Numbered from the stretch's first letter, positions 34,545 through 44,587 are shown. The stretch is DNA of 64,000 bases from Marinoscillum sp049115815 (GCA_049115815.1 JAGDZO010000019.1:62001-126000), one strand, 5' to 3'. The notes: generated by a model not told the origin, from the sequence alone. Program-made: numbers and translations.

Positions 34545-35291
34545 ATGAAATTACTAGAAGGAAAAACCGCGTTGATCACCGGTGCATCAAAAGGGATAGG
34601 AAGAGCAATTGCAACTCGCTATGCAGAACAAGGCGCCAATGTTGCGTTCACTTATTTGTCTAGCGTAGAAAAAGGCGAAGCATTGGTCAACGAACTAGAA
34701 GCATTTGGCATCAAAGCCAAAGGATATAGATCTGACGCTTCGGATTTCAAAGCTGCCCAAGAGCTTATCGCTTCAGTGGTTGAGGACTTTGGAGGGTTAG
34801 ACATATTGATTAACAATGCAGGAATAACCCGCGACAACCTATTAATGAGAATGTCTGAAGAGCATTGGGACGAAATCATGAATATCAACCTAAAATCGTG
34901 TTTCAATACAGTAAAAGCTTCTGCCAGAACTTTCATGAAAGCTAGATCTGGCTCGATCATCAACATGTCCTCCGTAGTAGGCGTAAAGGGAAATGCTGGT
35001 CAAGGCAACTACGCTGCTTCAAAAGCTGGAATTATTGGGTTTACCAAATCCATCGCATTGGAGCTGGGTTCTAGAAATATCCGATGCAATGCCGTAGCTC
35101 CTGGATTTATAGAAACTGAAATGACTGACGCTTTGGACGAAAAAACTGTGCAAAGCTGGAGAGATGCCATTCCGCTTAAGCGTGGTGGCAAGCCAGAAGA
35201 TGTAGCAGACGCCTGTGTGTATCTAGGCTCTGACATGTCCGCCTACGTGAGTGGACAAGTGCTACAAGTAGACGGAGGTTTGCTTACCTAA
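34545..35291 (+). CDS. fabG: 3-oxoacyl-[acyl-carrier-protein] reductase
   Basis: The 248-residue SDR protein shows the full FabG set: 'LITGASKGIGRAIATRYA' for NADPH, 'ILINNAGITRDNLLMRMSEEHWD', the serine in 'IINMSSVVG', 'NYAASKAG' (YxxxK catalytic pair) and 'VAPGFIETEMT'. It reduces 3-oxoacyl-ACP to 3-hydroxyacyl-ACP in fatty acid elongation. No other fab gene lies next to it. It could be the housekeeping reductase and might also supply the ketoreduction missing from the lipid cluster at 47-51 kb. The gap of 67 bp before the next gene leaves operon membership open. Confidence 0.93.
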   Translation: MKLLEGKTALITGASKGIGRAIATRYAEQGANVAFTYLSSVEKGEALVNELEAFGIKAKGYRSDASDFKAAQELIASVVEDFGGLDILINNAGITRDNLLMRMSEEHWDEIMNINLKSCFNTVKASARTFMKARSGSIINMSSVVGVKGNAGQGNYAASKAGIIGFTKSIALELGSRNIRCNAVAPGFIETEMTDALDEKTVQSWRDAIPLKRGGKPEDVADACVYLGSDMSAYVSGQVLQVDGGLLT

Positions 35292-35358
35292 GATTGACAA
35301 ATCAAAGCGCTAAACAAGCCGTTGAATCCAGAAAGGAAATTTTGGTGCAGACGGCTTA

Positions 35359-37422
35359 ATGAATATTATGGACAATAGTTGGTACTCTGTGGAAGTATCC
35401 CCTTGGTGGGTGGTTCTGGCGATGATTCTCGCCGCTGGGTTCGCTGTGCTGTTGTATTCCAAGTCAGAGGTGCCTTGGAGCAAATCCATGAATATTTTGA
35501 TGGGATTTCTAAGATGGAGCGCAGTGTTTCTGATCATACTGCTACTTATCAACCCAAAGCTCAAGATGAGCACCAATGAGAGCGAAAAGCCGCTGATAGT
35601 CATAGCTCTTGACAACTCCGAGTCAATCACCCTTCGTACTTCTGGCCCTCAAGGTAATGCTGTTAAGAATTGGGTCGATGCACTTACCAATGAACTTCAG
35701 CAAGATTATCAGGTAGAGCTTCAGCTCCTCAATGAATCAAAATCCGACTCTGTACAATTCGATTTCCCCCAGACTGACTTAGGAGGATTACTCAAAACAG
35801 TCAAAAATATCTATGCAGACAAGAATCTCGCTGGAGTTGTATTAGCTTCAGACGGGATCATCAATGCTGGTCACTCCCCTGGTAATTCGACGTATCCCGT
35901 GCCTGTTTTCAGTGTTGGATTAGGGGATACGATATCACCTAAGGATTTGTCCATTCAAAGCGTGAGACATAATAAAGTAGCCTATCAAGGTAACAAATTT
36001 CCCCTATCTATCAAGGTCTACCAAAAAGGATATAACAACAAGGAAGTACAGATTCAGGTCAAGAACGGATCTAAGTTGATAGAGCGAAGAACAGTCACGC
36101 TGGCTAAGACTATCAATGAAATAAACTTCATTTTGCCAGCTGACAAGCCCGGGGCAAATCGACTCTCGATCTCAATAGATGAGCTGGCTGAAGAATCTAC
36201 ACTTGTCAATAATGTAAAGGATGTCTTCATAGATGTGATTGATGGCAAGGATGAAATATTGATTTTGGCTCCAGCTCCACACCCAGACATCAATGCAATA
36301 AGAGAAGTTTTGAGCTCCAATGAGAATCTGTCCATCACTGTTTATATTCCTGGCATACACCCTAGACCTTCTCGGTCACAATTTGACGCCATCATCGAGC
36401 ATCAAGCTTTTGACAATACAAATTATGGCGATTTTGAAGCTGGCGGTAGATGGTATATTCTTGGCAACAGAACCAGACTACCGCAAGTGGCTGCCAAGCT
36501 CAACTATCTCTCTATAGTGAAGAAAGGAAATGGTCGAGCTATAGACATGGTCAGGGGTTACCTTAATAACTCGTTTTCCAAATTCAAGTTGAATCAGGAA
36601 TTACTTGACAGATTGGAGCAATATCCACCTGTAGGAGTTCCTTTTGGAGATTATCAGGTTAGCGGGCCAACGGAAAACCTTCTTTTGCAGCAGGTAGGCA
36701 GTCTGGAAACTGATCGACCATTATTGACTTTCTATGACAATGGAAGCAGTAAGTCTGCTGTATTGGTCGGAAGTGGTATTTGGCAATGGAAGCTACAAGA
36801 ATATGCTTCTGAAGAGAATTACGATTTCTTTAAGAGTTTAGTACTAAAGACAGTCCAATATCTCTCTATCAAAACGAACAAAGAAAGACTGATAGCTAGT
36901 CCGAGAAAATCCACATTTCGCGAAAGCGAGCGGGTGTATATAGACACTGAGGTCTACAGTGACATTTTCGAAAGGACTTATGGCAACACGATCTCTTTGA
37001 GCATTACAGATGAGGCTGGGCAAGTAGATAATTACGAATTGGTTGACAATCCTGCGAGCAATAGTTTCAGTCTGGGAAGGTTGAAATCTGGTGTCTACCA
37101 ATTCAAAACTTCGGTTGAATTGGGAGGAAAATCGTACGCTAAAAGTGGGAGTTTTTCTGTTGAAAATATTCAGATAGAGGCATTAAATCTTACTGCCGAT
37201 CACAATCTCCTCCGTAGCATTTCTAAAAACTCAGGGGGCCAATTCTTCCCATTTAGTGATGTGAATTGGATTCCTGCGGTCATCGCTAAAGAGGACTTTC
37301 CAAATGTGATTCATACTTGGGAGGAGAAATATCCTTTGATCGAAACTGTGTGGATAATGTTGCTGATAGCAGTGCTACTCTTCTCAGAATGGTTTCTAAG
37401 AAAGTACCTCGGAGCTTATTGA
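35359..37422 (+). CDS. VWA-domain membrane protein (BatA/BatB-like layout)
   Basis: The 687-residue protein has two membrane helices at 17-34 and 47-65, then a von Willebrand factor A domain beginning 'PLIVIALDNSESI'. Its MIDAS D-x-S-x-S is D85, S87, S89. Long beta-rich parts follow, and a last membrane helix near 660-680 precedes a short basic tail. The layout, with the bulk in the periplasm, resembles large Bacteroidota VWA membrane proteins related to Bat aerotolerance proteins. No MoxR ATPase or other bat gene is next to it. The start may be ATG 35359 or 35368. Confidence 0.8.
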   Translation: MNIMDNSWYSVEVSPWWVVLAMILAAGFAVLLYSKSEVPWSKSMNILMGFLRWSAVFLIILLLINPKLKMSTNESEKPLIVIALDNSESITLRTSGPQGNAVKNWVDALTNELQQDYQVELQLLNESKSDSVQFDFPQTDLGGLLKTVKNIYADKNLAGVVLASDGIINAGHSPGNSTYPVPVFSVGLGDTISPKDLSIQSVRHNKVAYQGNKFPLSIKVYQKGYNNKEVQIQVKNGSKLIERRTVTLAKTINEINFILPADKPGANRLSISIDELAEESTLVNNVKDVFIDVIDGKDEILILAPAPHPDINAIREVLSSNENLSITVYIPGIHPRPSRSQFDAIIEHQAFDNTNYGDFEAGGRWYILGNRTRLPQVAAKLNYLSIVKKGNGRAIDMVRGYLNNSFSKFKLNQELLDRLEQYPPVGVPFGDYQVSGPTENLLLQQVGSLETDRPLLTFYDNGSSKSAVLVGSGIWQWKLQEYASEENYDFFKSLVLKTVQYLSIKTNKERLIASPRKSTFRESERVYIDTEVYSDIFERTYGNTISLSITDEAGQVDNYELVDNPASNSFSLGRLKSGVYQFKTSVELGGKSYAKSGSFSVENIQIEALNLTADHNLLRSISKNSGGQFFPFSDVNWIPAVIAKEDFPNVIHTWEEKYPLIETVWIMLLIAVLLFSEWFLRKYLGAY

Positions 37423-37423
37423 T

Positions 37424-39511
37424 TTAAAAACTCAACTGACAGCCGAAAAACAGCAATCTCCGGCTCAGGTAAGATGCCTTGGTCTCTGAGTAATCCACGT
37501 TGTAAATCAACCCATTGACATTTTTATGATCTGTGATGTTGTTAACGGAGACAAAAGCGACCATACCTAGCCGATCGCTAATAGCTATCAGCTTACTAGC
37601 AGATAAATTGACTATAAAATAATCATCGTGCCTTTGGCTGAATGAGGCATATCGTGGCTCAAACACCTCTAAATCCATATCATACTGCGAGCTTAATATT
37701 GGAAGATATGGTGTTCCTTCACGGAATACTCCATTCAGTGATATAGTCCATGAACTATTCGGCTTGAAGGTAAAATTGGAACGTATGAAATATCCTATGT
37801 CACCAAAATTTAGGGCTTCCTCACTTTGGTTCTTAATAGATGCGTAGGAAGCATCTATATCAAAATGCTGATTGAATCTGTGACTAAAAAATAACTCTAA
37901 ACCAGAAACAGTGCGCTGTGACAACTCATGAATGTTTTTGTGAAACAGGGAAAAGTTAAGGTTGAAATCTGATCGTTCGTAAAACAAATCGAGTGACGCC
38001 TGATTACTAGCAATCGAGATTTCTGTAGTTGTATTTTCATAGAAACCCTCCTTGTTGTAGTTTCCAATCCCGCCTAGAATCTTCCAATGGTCATTTATCA
38101 CATATGTCAGATTCAATTGTTCACTCAGATAGCTGCGAGTTGCAAGAATATTCAGATTCTTCCTTAGCCCTCCTCCCAAAATCCATTTTTCTGACAAATA
38201 GTATTTGGAATAAACGAATACTTCGGCAGCCCCAGATCGTACATCCTGATCATAAGCCGCTGTAGGGTGATCTTGGCCATATGCATAATCAACCGTGAAA
38301 AACATGCCTGCCACCTGCGCATCACGCCGGTCATAGCTAATACCTGATTTGACATGGAATTTTTCACCTGCATAGTAATAGTTGAAACCTTGAAAGATCG
38401 AGCTATTTTTCACCTCAAATTCTGATGCACTAAAAGCAAAGTTGGATTTTGAGATTGAATAACCCATGTTCCAAGATAAAGTCCCAGCACCTAATCGTCT
38501 GGAAATATTGGTCACATTCAAAGCTCGCTGGCGGCTCTGATCAAAATCTCCTATAAACGTCGGGTGCTGAAAATTGAATCTATAACCTTCCCCAAGGGCA
38601 TAGCCGTATGTTTTGAAATCCAACTTTTCAGAAATTTTACCATAGAGATACACCCCGACATCAATCGACTCAAACTTATCTATCGAAGTGAGCGCCTGAT
38701 GATTGAGCTTTTTCAATACTCCCGATGGTTGATAATTAGCGAAAGCTTTAAGACTTAATTTGCCTATTCTTTGATTTCTTTGGAATCCTAGACTTGCTAG
38801 GCTTAGAATTACTTCGTTGCTATTATCCTCCATTGGTGGTTCGTCCGTCTGAATCGAAACCACGCCAGAAGTGGTATTGCCAAATTCAAGAGGTGGATTC
38901 CCAGGAAACAGTGTCACCCTCTGTACCAGTGAGGTATTGAAAAGGCTAAAGGTGCCTATCCCATTGAGCTGAGAATACCGAATAGCATCATAGACAGGCA
39001 CGCCGTTGAGAAAAATGCCTGTTTCGATAGGGCTACTTCCCCTCAAGCTCACTGAGGCGGACTCATCTGTAGTTGTCGAAGATGGCATGGAGTTGACTGC
39101 CAGAAGCGCGTCTGCTTTGGATGCTGGATTAGTATAAATATCGATCTTCTTGATTTCTAGTCGCTTAAATTCCTCTGAGATAATGGGTTCGGCCAAGATC
39201 TGCACAGCTGTCATTTGGTTTTGCTTTTCTACCAAACGAATAGTAGCTGGAAGTTGACAAACACACAACATGGTTTCTTGGTATCCCACAAATGATATCA
39301 ATAGAGAATCATTGCTTCGGACCTCATTGGGATCAAGATTGAAATAGCCATTGATATCAGCAACAGTTCCCGTGGCATAATCGGAAAGGGAGTAGACATT
39401 CGCGCCAATTAACGCCTCTCCACTTTTGGCATCTACTACCCTTCCAATTAACTGTGATTTGCCCGGTGCAGCTAAAAGAATAAGCACCAATAAAAGACCG
39501 AAACCTCTCAT
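37424..39511 (-). CDS. TonB-dependent receptor with CarboxypepD_reg-like domain
   Basis: The 695-residue outer membrane receptor has a signal peptide (to about residue 19). A carboxypeptidase-regulatory-like domain follows ('LIGRVVDAKSGEALIGANV', about 20-100), then a plug domain (about 115-225, 'SVSLRGSSPIETGIFLNGV') and a 22-strand type barrel ending 'RRLLFFGCQLSF'. It is smaller than SusC and lacks a SusD partner, so it may take up a small ligand such as a metal complex or vitamin. It overlaps by one base the stop of the TPR protein gene upstream, so the two are coupled. The ligand cannot be read from sequence. Confidence 0.9.
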   Translation of the reverse strand: MRGFGLLLVLILLAAPGKSQLIGRVVDAKSGEALIGANVYSLSDYATGTVADINGYFNLDPNEVRSNDSLLISFVGYQETMLCVCQLPATIRLVEKQNQMTAVQILAEPIISEEFKRLEIKKIDIYTNPASKADALLAVNSMPSSTTTDESASVSLRGSSPIETGIFLNGVPVYDAIRYSQLNGIGTFSLFNTSLVQRVTLFPGNPPLEFGNTTSGVVSIQTDEPPMEDNSNEVILSLASLGFQRNQRIGKLSLKAFANYQPSGVLKKLNHQALTSIDKFESIDVGVYLYGKISEKLDFKTYGYALGEGYRFNFQHPTFIGDFDQSRQRALNVTNISRRLGAGTLSWNMGYSISKSNFAFSASEFEVKNSSIFQGFNYYYAGEKFHVKSGISYDRRDAQVAGMFFTVDYAYGQDHPTAAYDQDVRSGAAEVFVYSKYYLSEKWILGGGLRKNLNILATRSYLSEQLNLTYVINDHWKILGGIGNYNKEGFYENTTTEISIASNQASLDLFYERSDFNLNFSLFHKNIHELSQRTVSGLELFFSHRFNQHFDIDASYASIKNQSEEALNFGDIGYFIRSNFTFKPNSSWTISLNGVFREGTPYLPILSSQYDMDLEVFEPRYASFSQRHDDYFIVNLSASKLIAISDRLGMVAFVSVNNITDHKNVNGLIYNVDYSETKASYLSRRLLFFGCQLSF

Positions 39512-40245
39512 TAGCTGCCTGACTTGGTTTTTTTAGCTGAAGGTAACAATGCAAACTTCACCCATCCGAAATCAGGCTCTACCTCAAGGGCACGCTCATA
39601 AACTGATATAGCCGAATCAACGTTGCCTGAATTACTATGAATCATGCCGAGTAATGCCAAAGCATCTAGATAAAGATGATTGTTAGCCATGTCACCGCTA
39701 CTTTCATAGGCTTTTACTGACTTCTTGCATACTTCAAGTGCCTCTTTTCGATCACCACCAAAACTCTCCGGTGTGTAGAATTTATTGGAGGCATACATCC
39801 TAAGTACCAAAGGGTCCTCCGGGGCAGCTTGGTATGCTTCAGATGCCAAACCACTTGCTTTTGAACCTAGAAACATTCCCTTCCAACCATCATAAGCTAT
39901 AGATAGGCCGTATAGCGATGAAAAAAGTGCCTTAGATTGAGCTGAATATTCATCCTGCTCTACTAGCTCCTCGAGCAGATCTACCGCATCATCATAATAC
40001 ATATCAAAAGCCTCCTCATCTTGATCGGCCATGGTTGCACTCAGATATCCTTGATAGGCTATAGCCCTCTCAAAACTCTTGTCATCAGTCTCGTTAATTG
40101 CTTGCTTCCATAGACCTAGACTATTATTGATATAAGCCCTATATGCTGCCTCGTTTGACTGAGCGTTGGCAGCCAAAACTGCTACGATCAATCCTAATGT
40201 TACCAGAAATTGCTTTGATGTTAATCCTAAATTTTTCATAATCAT
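39511..40245 (-). CDS. Secreted TPR-like protein coupled to a TonB receptor
   Basis: The 244-residue protein has a signal peptide ending near 'LAANAQ' (about residue 29) and helical repeats of TPR type, with a clear unit near the C-terminus ('GNVDSAISVYERALEVEPDFG'). The gene overlaps the following receptor gene by one base (TAATG), pointing to a joint function, such as a periplasmic or outer-membrane partner of the receptor. Its start may be the first ATG or the one two codons later (MKNLGLTSKQ). No catalytic motif is visible. Confidence 0.78.
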   Translation of the reverse strand: MIMKNLGLTSKQFLVTLGLIVAVLAANAQSNEAAYRAYINNSLGLWKQAINETDDKSFERAIAYQGYLSATMADQDEEAFDMYYDDAVDLLEELVEQDEYSAQSKALFSSLYGLSIAYDGWKGMFLGSKASGLASEAYQAAPEDPLVLRMYASNKFYTPESFGGDRKEALEVCKKSVKAYESSGDMANNHLYLDALALLGMIHSNSGNVDSAISVYERALEVEPDFGWVKFALLPSAKKTKSGS

Positions 40246-40291
40246 AAGGGTTTAAACTACTTTATTTTATAAACTACAAATTCAAAAAAAA

Positions 40292-40579
40292 TTACTTGAT
40301 ATACTCTTTCAATGCTTTGACATAGTGGTCAAATTCTTCCAATCCTTTTTTAGTAATACTGCATGTCGTGACAGGTTTTTTCCCTCTGAACGACTTTTCT
40401 ATTTTTATATAGCCCGCCTCTGACAGCTTGTCCAATTGCACACTTAGGTTGCCTGCTGTTGCTTCTGTTTTTTCCTTAATAAAAGTGAATTCAGCAGAAT
40501 CCAGCCCGAGCAAAAGACTCATAACAGCCAGCCGAAGTTGGGAATGCAAAATTGGGTTTAATGGTTTGAAGCCGCTCAT
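40292..40579 (-). CDS. Winged-helix transcriptional regulator (HTH_34-like)
   Basis: The 95-residue protein is a single winged helix: 'LHSQLRLAVMSLLLGLDSAEFTFIKE' (parts), recognition helix 'ATAGNLSVQLDKLSEAGYI', and a wing 'KIEKSFRGKKPVTTCSITKKG'. This is the PF13601-type regulator of the MarR/ArsR-like class. It overlaps by 4 bp the preceding membrane protein gene, an arrangement often seen for this regulator family, so the two probably act together. Its target may be its own operon and the receptor genes downstream. Confidence 0.88.
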   Translation of the reverse strand: MSGFKPLNPILHSQLRLAVMSLLLGLDSAEFTFIKEKTEATAGNLSVQLDKLSEAGYIKIEKSFRGKKPVTTCSITKKGLEEFDHYVKALKEYIK

Positions 40580-41148
40580 TTCTCTTTCTTCTTCAACATA
40601 TATCCTGGTATGATATAGCCCAAAAATATACCAACTGCCGCTACCAAATATTGATCAATAATACTCACGTTGAAAGCTATGACTGATGCCAATGCCAATG
40701 ATACGCCACCGGCTATCAAAGGCTTAAACCTCAACAAATTACCTGTAATGTAAGTGCCTATTCCTGCAAATAGCAAAATCACGCAGTTGTGATTGAATGA
40801 CAGCTTTCCCATAAAAAGTATGGAGATAAAAATACCCACACTTGCTGCAATCCAGACCTGACTGTGTATGGAATCAAAATGAGTCTTAACACGTCTAGAA
40901 TTACTTTGCCTAGCACCGTAGATCGCGCTAATGATTCCCGCAGGAAAAGTAGCCAACCAAACTATATAAGGATGCTCATAGGTAGAATAGATCATTAATA
41001 AATAATGGGCCAGATTAGCTAGCATCACTACCCAACCCCAGAGAAGGAAATGAAAACTACCTCCACTGCGATAATTCTTCTGAGCCTTGCCGATCATCTC
41101 AGTGATCAGCTGCAAGCTTTCGTTTTCGGATAATTCTTTTTCTTCCAT
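40576..41148 (-). CDS. Membrane protein paired with a winged-helix regulator
   Basis: The 190-residue protein starts with about 30 soluble residues, followed by six hydrophobic helices (from 'FLLWGWVVMLANLAHYLL' to 'VAAVGIFLGYIIPGYML'), and ends KKKEK. No transporter or enzyme motif is visible. It is the first gene of a two-gene unit with the HTH_34-like regulator (4-bp overlap). Such pairs are common in Bacteroidota but their job is unknown; a membrane sensor or target of the regulator is a fair guess. Confidence 0.75.
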   Translation of the reverse strand: MEEKELSENESLQLITEMIGKAQKNYRSGGSFHFLLWGWVVMLANLAHYLLMIYSTYEHPYIVWLATFPAGIISAIYGARQSNSRRVKTHFDSIHSQVWIAASVGIFISILFMGKLSFNHNCVILLFAGIGTYITGNLLRFKPLIAGGVSLALASVIAFNVSIIDQYLVAAVGIFLGYIIPGYMLKKKEK

Positions 41149-41228
41149 CTTCTTTTTCTTGTAAAGTTAGTAAGGTTTATTTTATAAACTACTTTATTAG
41201 AAAAAGGTTGCGTTAATTAGAAAAATCA

Positions 41229-41262
41229 CAAAAAAAGCGAGTCAGTTTTCTCTGACTCGCTT
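41229..41262 (-). terminator. Rho-independent terminator of clpC
   Basis: AAGCGAGTCAG (41235-41245) pairs perfectly over 11 bp with CTGACTCGCTT (41252-41262), followed on the minus strand by a T-run. It lies 28 nt after the clpC stop. Confidence 0.9.
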
Positions 41263-41289
41263 GAATGATATGGAGGAAGTAAAAGATTA

Positions 41290-43851
41290 TTACTCTTTAT
41301 CCTCTTCCTTATTCTCTTGCTTCTGCTTTTTCTTTTTCACCTTGATTGTAAGCTCTTCACCCTTACCATCCCAATCTGCCTCCAGTACATCTCCTTCATT
41401 CAAATCAGCACCCAAGATCTCCTCGGCAATAGGGTCTTCCAAATATTTCTGTATGGCTCTATTCAAAGGTCTTGCTCCATATTGGGGATCAAATCCTTTA
41501 TCAGACAAGAAATCCTTAGCCTTCTCAGTAAGATCTACAGAGTAACCTAGATCAGAAATTCTTGCAAAGAGTTTACCTAGAGTGATGTCTATTATCTGAT
41601 GGATATGCTCTCTTTCCAACGTGTTGAAAACAATTACATCGTCCAATCGATTCAAAAATTCAGGACTAAACGCTTTTTTCAATGCATTCTGAATTGTCGA
41701 TTTCATTACCTCTTCAGCACTATCTTTTTTGGCCGCTGTGGAGAAACCGATACCTGCTCCGAAATCCTTCAAATCTCTCACTCCAATATTAGAGGTCATA
41801 ATGATTATCGTATTCCTAAAATCAACTCTTCTCCCGAGCCCGTCCGTAAGGATACCATCATCCAGAACCTGCAGCAAAATATTAAACACATCAGGGTGTG
41901 CCTTCTCGATCTCATCCAATAGCACTACGGAGTAGGGCTTTCTTCTCACCTTCTCAGTTAGTTGTCCACCTTCTTCATAACCCACATATCCCGGAGGTGC
42001 TCCAACGAGTCTAGACACAGAAAACTTCTCCATGTACTCACTCATGTCCATTCGGATCAAGGAGTCTTCCTTATCGAAAAGAAAAGTAGATAGTACTTTG
42101 GCCATCTCTGTTTTTCCTACTCCGGTAGGACCTAGGAAGATGAATGAACCTATCGGTTTCTTCGGATCTTTTAGCCCAACTCGTGTACGCTGGATTGATT
42201 TGGTCAGCTTGCCTATGGCATCCTCCTGACCGATCACCCGCTTCATCAGCTCCTCCTTCATATTGAGAAGTTTCGCACTTTCATTTTGCGCTATCCTCTT
42301 GGTCGGGATTCCTGTCATCATGGCGATCACTTCGGCCACATTATCCTCCTCTACCATGTACCTTTTGGTACGAGTTTCCTCTTCCCACTTGCTCTTCTCA
42401 TCTTCTAGCTGAGCAATGAGTTTCTTCTCAGTATCCCGTAATTCAGCAGCCTGCTCATATTTTTGGCTCTTGACCACTCGGTTTTTTTCCTTTTTGATCT
42501 CCTCAATTTGTTCTTCGAGTTTGATCACATTCTCAGGCACATTTATATTATTAATATGCACCCTAGCCCCAGCTTCATCCAATACATCTATAGCCTTGTC
42601 CGGCAGATACCTATCACTGATATATCTATCTGATAACGACACACAAGCTTCAATAGCCTCAGGAGAATAATTCACGTGGTGATGATCCTGATATTTGTCT
42701 TTGATATTATCAAGAATCTGAATGGTCTCCTCTGGAGTGGTAGCATCTACCATCACCATTTGGAACCTTCGTGCCAAGGCACCGTCTTTTTCAATGTACT
42801 GACGATACTCATCGAGAGTAGTTGCTCCGATGCATTGTATCTCTCCTCGAGCTAATGCTGGTTTGAACATGTTGGAAGCATCGAGCGAACCAGATGCACC
42901 ACCAGCTCCTACTATGGTATGAAGTTCGTCTATAAAAAGTATCACATCAGGAGATTTTTCAATCTCGTTCATGACGGCCTTCATTCTCTCTTCAAACTGT
43001 CCACGATATTTTGTCCCGGCAACAAGTGAGGCCAAATCAAGTGTCACCACCCGTTTACCGAATAGAATACGCGAAACTTTCTTCTGAACTATTCTCAATG
43101 CTAACCCCTCTGCTATGGCAGTCTTACCAACTCCTGGCTCACCTATCAATATTGGGTTGTTCTTTTTTCTTCTACTCAAGATCTGAGCCACTCGCTCGAT
43201 CTCTTTTTCCCTTCCTACTATTGGATCTAACTTATCATCCTCGGCCATCTTGGTCAAATCCCTTCCGAAATTGTCCAATACTGGAGTCTTGGATTTTTCT
43301 CCACCTTTCGAAGATTCTCTTCCTCCTGAAGAACTTCCAGATGAGGAGCCTCCACCAAATATCTTCCCAGAATCTTCATCTCCATCGTCAGTGTCAGACT
43401 GTGCCATAGGGTTCTCGGATTGATATTCCAAGAGTTCTTTGACCACATCGTAACTCACATCGAACTTGTCCAGAATCTGAGTGGCAAGATTATCTTCATC
43501 TCTGAGTATAGAAAGCAGCAAGTGCTCTGTGCCTATCAATTGACTCTTGAATATTTTAGCTTCTAAGTATGTTATTTTCAGCACTTTCTCTGATTGTCTT
43601 GTCAGAGGAATATTTGCTAAGTTCTTGACATTGCTGGTAGCAGTCCCTTTGGTCGCCTGCTCTACTGATGATCTCAATTCTTCCAATGAGATCCCCAATT
43701 TTTTGAGTAATCCAACAGCTACGCCCTCACCTTCACGAATCATTCCTAGCAGTAGATGCTCTGTCCCGATGTAGTCATGCCCTAACCTCAAAGCTTCTTC
43801 CCTGCTAAGAGAGATAACTTCTTTTACTCTATTTGAAAATTTAGCTTCCAT
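41290..43851 (-). CDS. clpC: ATP-dependent Clp protease ATP-binding subunit ClpC
   Basis: The 853-residue Hsp100 unfoldase has two N-terminal Clp_N repeats ('EALRLGHDYIGTEHLLLGMI' and its echo near residue 85) and a Ser/Gly-rich linker (about 160-190). AAA module 1 has Walker A GEPGVGKTA and 'ILFIDELHTIVGAG'. A middle region holds a UVR-like coiled coil ('KYEQAAELRDTEKKL'), and AAA module 2 has GPTGVGKTE and 'VVLLDEIEKAHPDVF'. The UVR/M-domain marks ClpC rather than ClpA. It unfolds proteins for ClpP, whose gene is not here. A small repeat TTCCC/GGGAA lies before it at 43908-43922; no CtsR-type operator was recognised. Confidence 0.95.
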   Translation of the reverse strand: MEAKFSNRVKEVISLSREEALRLGHDYIGTEHLLLGMIREGEGVAVGLLKKLGISLEELRSSVEQATKGTATSNVKNLANIPLTRQSEKVLKITYLEAKIFKSQLIGTEHLLLSILRDEDNLATQILDKFDVSYDVVKELLEYQSENPMAQSDTDDGDEDSGKIFGGGSSSGSSSGGRESSKGGEKSKTPVLDNFGRDLTKMAEDDKLDPIVGREKEIERVAQILSRRKKNNPILIGEPGVGKTAIAEGLALRIVQKKVSRILFGKRVVTLDLASLVAGTKYRGQFEERMKAVMNEIEKSPDVILFIDELHTIVGAGGASGSLDASNMFKPALARGEIQCIGATTLDEYRQYIEKDGALARRFQMVMVDATTPEETIQILDNIKDKYQDHHHVNYSPEAIEACVSLSDRYISDRYLPDKAIDVLDEAGARVHINNINVPENVIKLEEQIEEIKKEKNRVVKSQKYEQAAELRDTEKKLIAQLEDEKSKWEEETRTKRYMVEEDNVAEVIAMMTGIPTKRIAQNESAKLLNMKEELMKRVIGQEDAIGKLTKSIQRTRVGLKDPKKPIGSFIFLGPTGVGKTEMAKVLSTFLFDKEDSLIRMDMSEYMEKFSVSRLVGAPPGYVGYEEGGQLTEKVRRKPYSVVLLDEIEKAHPDVFNILLQVLDDGILTDGLGRRVDFRNTIIIMTSNIGVRDLKDFGAGIGFSTAAKKDSAEEVMKSTIQNALKKAFSPEFLNRLDDVIVFNTLEREHIHQIIDITLGKLFARISDLGYSVDLTEKAKDFLSDKGFDPQYGARPLNRAIQKYLEDPIAEEILGADLNEGDVLEADWDGKGEELTIKVKKKKQKQENKEEDKE

Positions 43852-43945
43852 AAAATGGATTTATTGTATTGCGTGGTTCAAGTAAATTTACGACTTATCC
43901 AAGTCAATTCCCTAGAAGGGAACAAGATTTAAAACGCCTTAGAAC

Positions 43946-44581
43946 TCATATTTGTTCATTGGCGCGTCTAGTTGATTTCTTCAATATAGTGGAGGCATTA
44001 CTACCTTCATTCATGATTAAATCAACAATGCTCAGGTTAGGGACAAATTTGTTGCCAAAAACCTGATTATAATCCACAGGTTTGAATAAAGTTCGATGAG
44101 TATAATCCAATTTGGGATTAATAAGTTCTCTCATGTCTAAAAATGTACTATTTGGCTCTTTTTCAAACCCTTCTGTGACTTGATAGAGCATGTCAATTTG
44201 GAGCAAACGCAGACACAATGTCACCAATTCAATATTCAAATCCACCAAAAACTTATGTTTGGCAAACCATATTGATTCAAATTCACCAGCAAAATATTCG
44301 AAATAAGGCGCCCTGCCATAAGCAGAGCAAAAGCTACCCCAATGCACCCTTAGCCAACTTTGATCATGGTCTATGAGCACTTCTTTGTAAGGTGTTCTAC
44401 TGCCATATCTCACTGGTATTGAGAGGGTTTGAGGGCCATTCGCAGTAAGCAGGATACTCCTGTTTTTGTAAGACTGTTTGGTGAAATGCTGATTGATTTC
44501 GAAGGTGATTTTTTCAGATTTCGCAATCAGCGTGAAGTATTCTTGACTTCCCAAGTAATGCGGTTCGATCAATAAATTCAT
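43946..44581 (-). CDS. WbqC-like family protein
   Basis: The 211-residue protein begins 'NLLIEPHYLGSQEYFTLIA' and contains 'NRSILLTANGPQTLSIPV', 'WLRVHWGSFCSAYGRAPYFEYF' and 'NPKLDYTHRTLFKPVDYNQVF'. These are the conserved parts of the WbqC family, named from an O-antigen gene cluster and of unproven biochemistry; members are presumed to help sugar nucleotide modification. In Bacteroidota this gene usually sits among housekeeping genes, as here, so surface glycan work is only a possibility. The TsaC-like gene ends 6 bp upstream, suggesting one operon. Confidence 0.82.
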   Translation of the reverse strand: MNLLIEPHYLGSQEYFTLIAKSEKITFEINQHFTKQSYKNRSILLTANGPQTLSIPVRYGSRTPYKEVLIDHDQSWLRVHWGSFCSAYGRAPYFEYFAGEFESIWFAKHKFLVDLNIELVTLCLRLLQIDMLYQVTEGFEKEPNSTFLDMRELINPKLDYTHRTLFKPVDYNQVFGNKFVPNLSIVDLIMNEGSNASTILKKSTRRANEQI

Positions 44582-44587
44582 CAGAAA

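Noticed and set aside
41261..41545. 94-codon plus-strand frame at the clpC end
   Set aside because: It is antisense to the Lys/Glu-rich ClpC tail, which gives a Phe/Ser-rich shadow.
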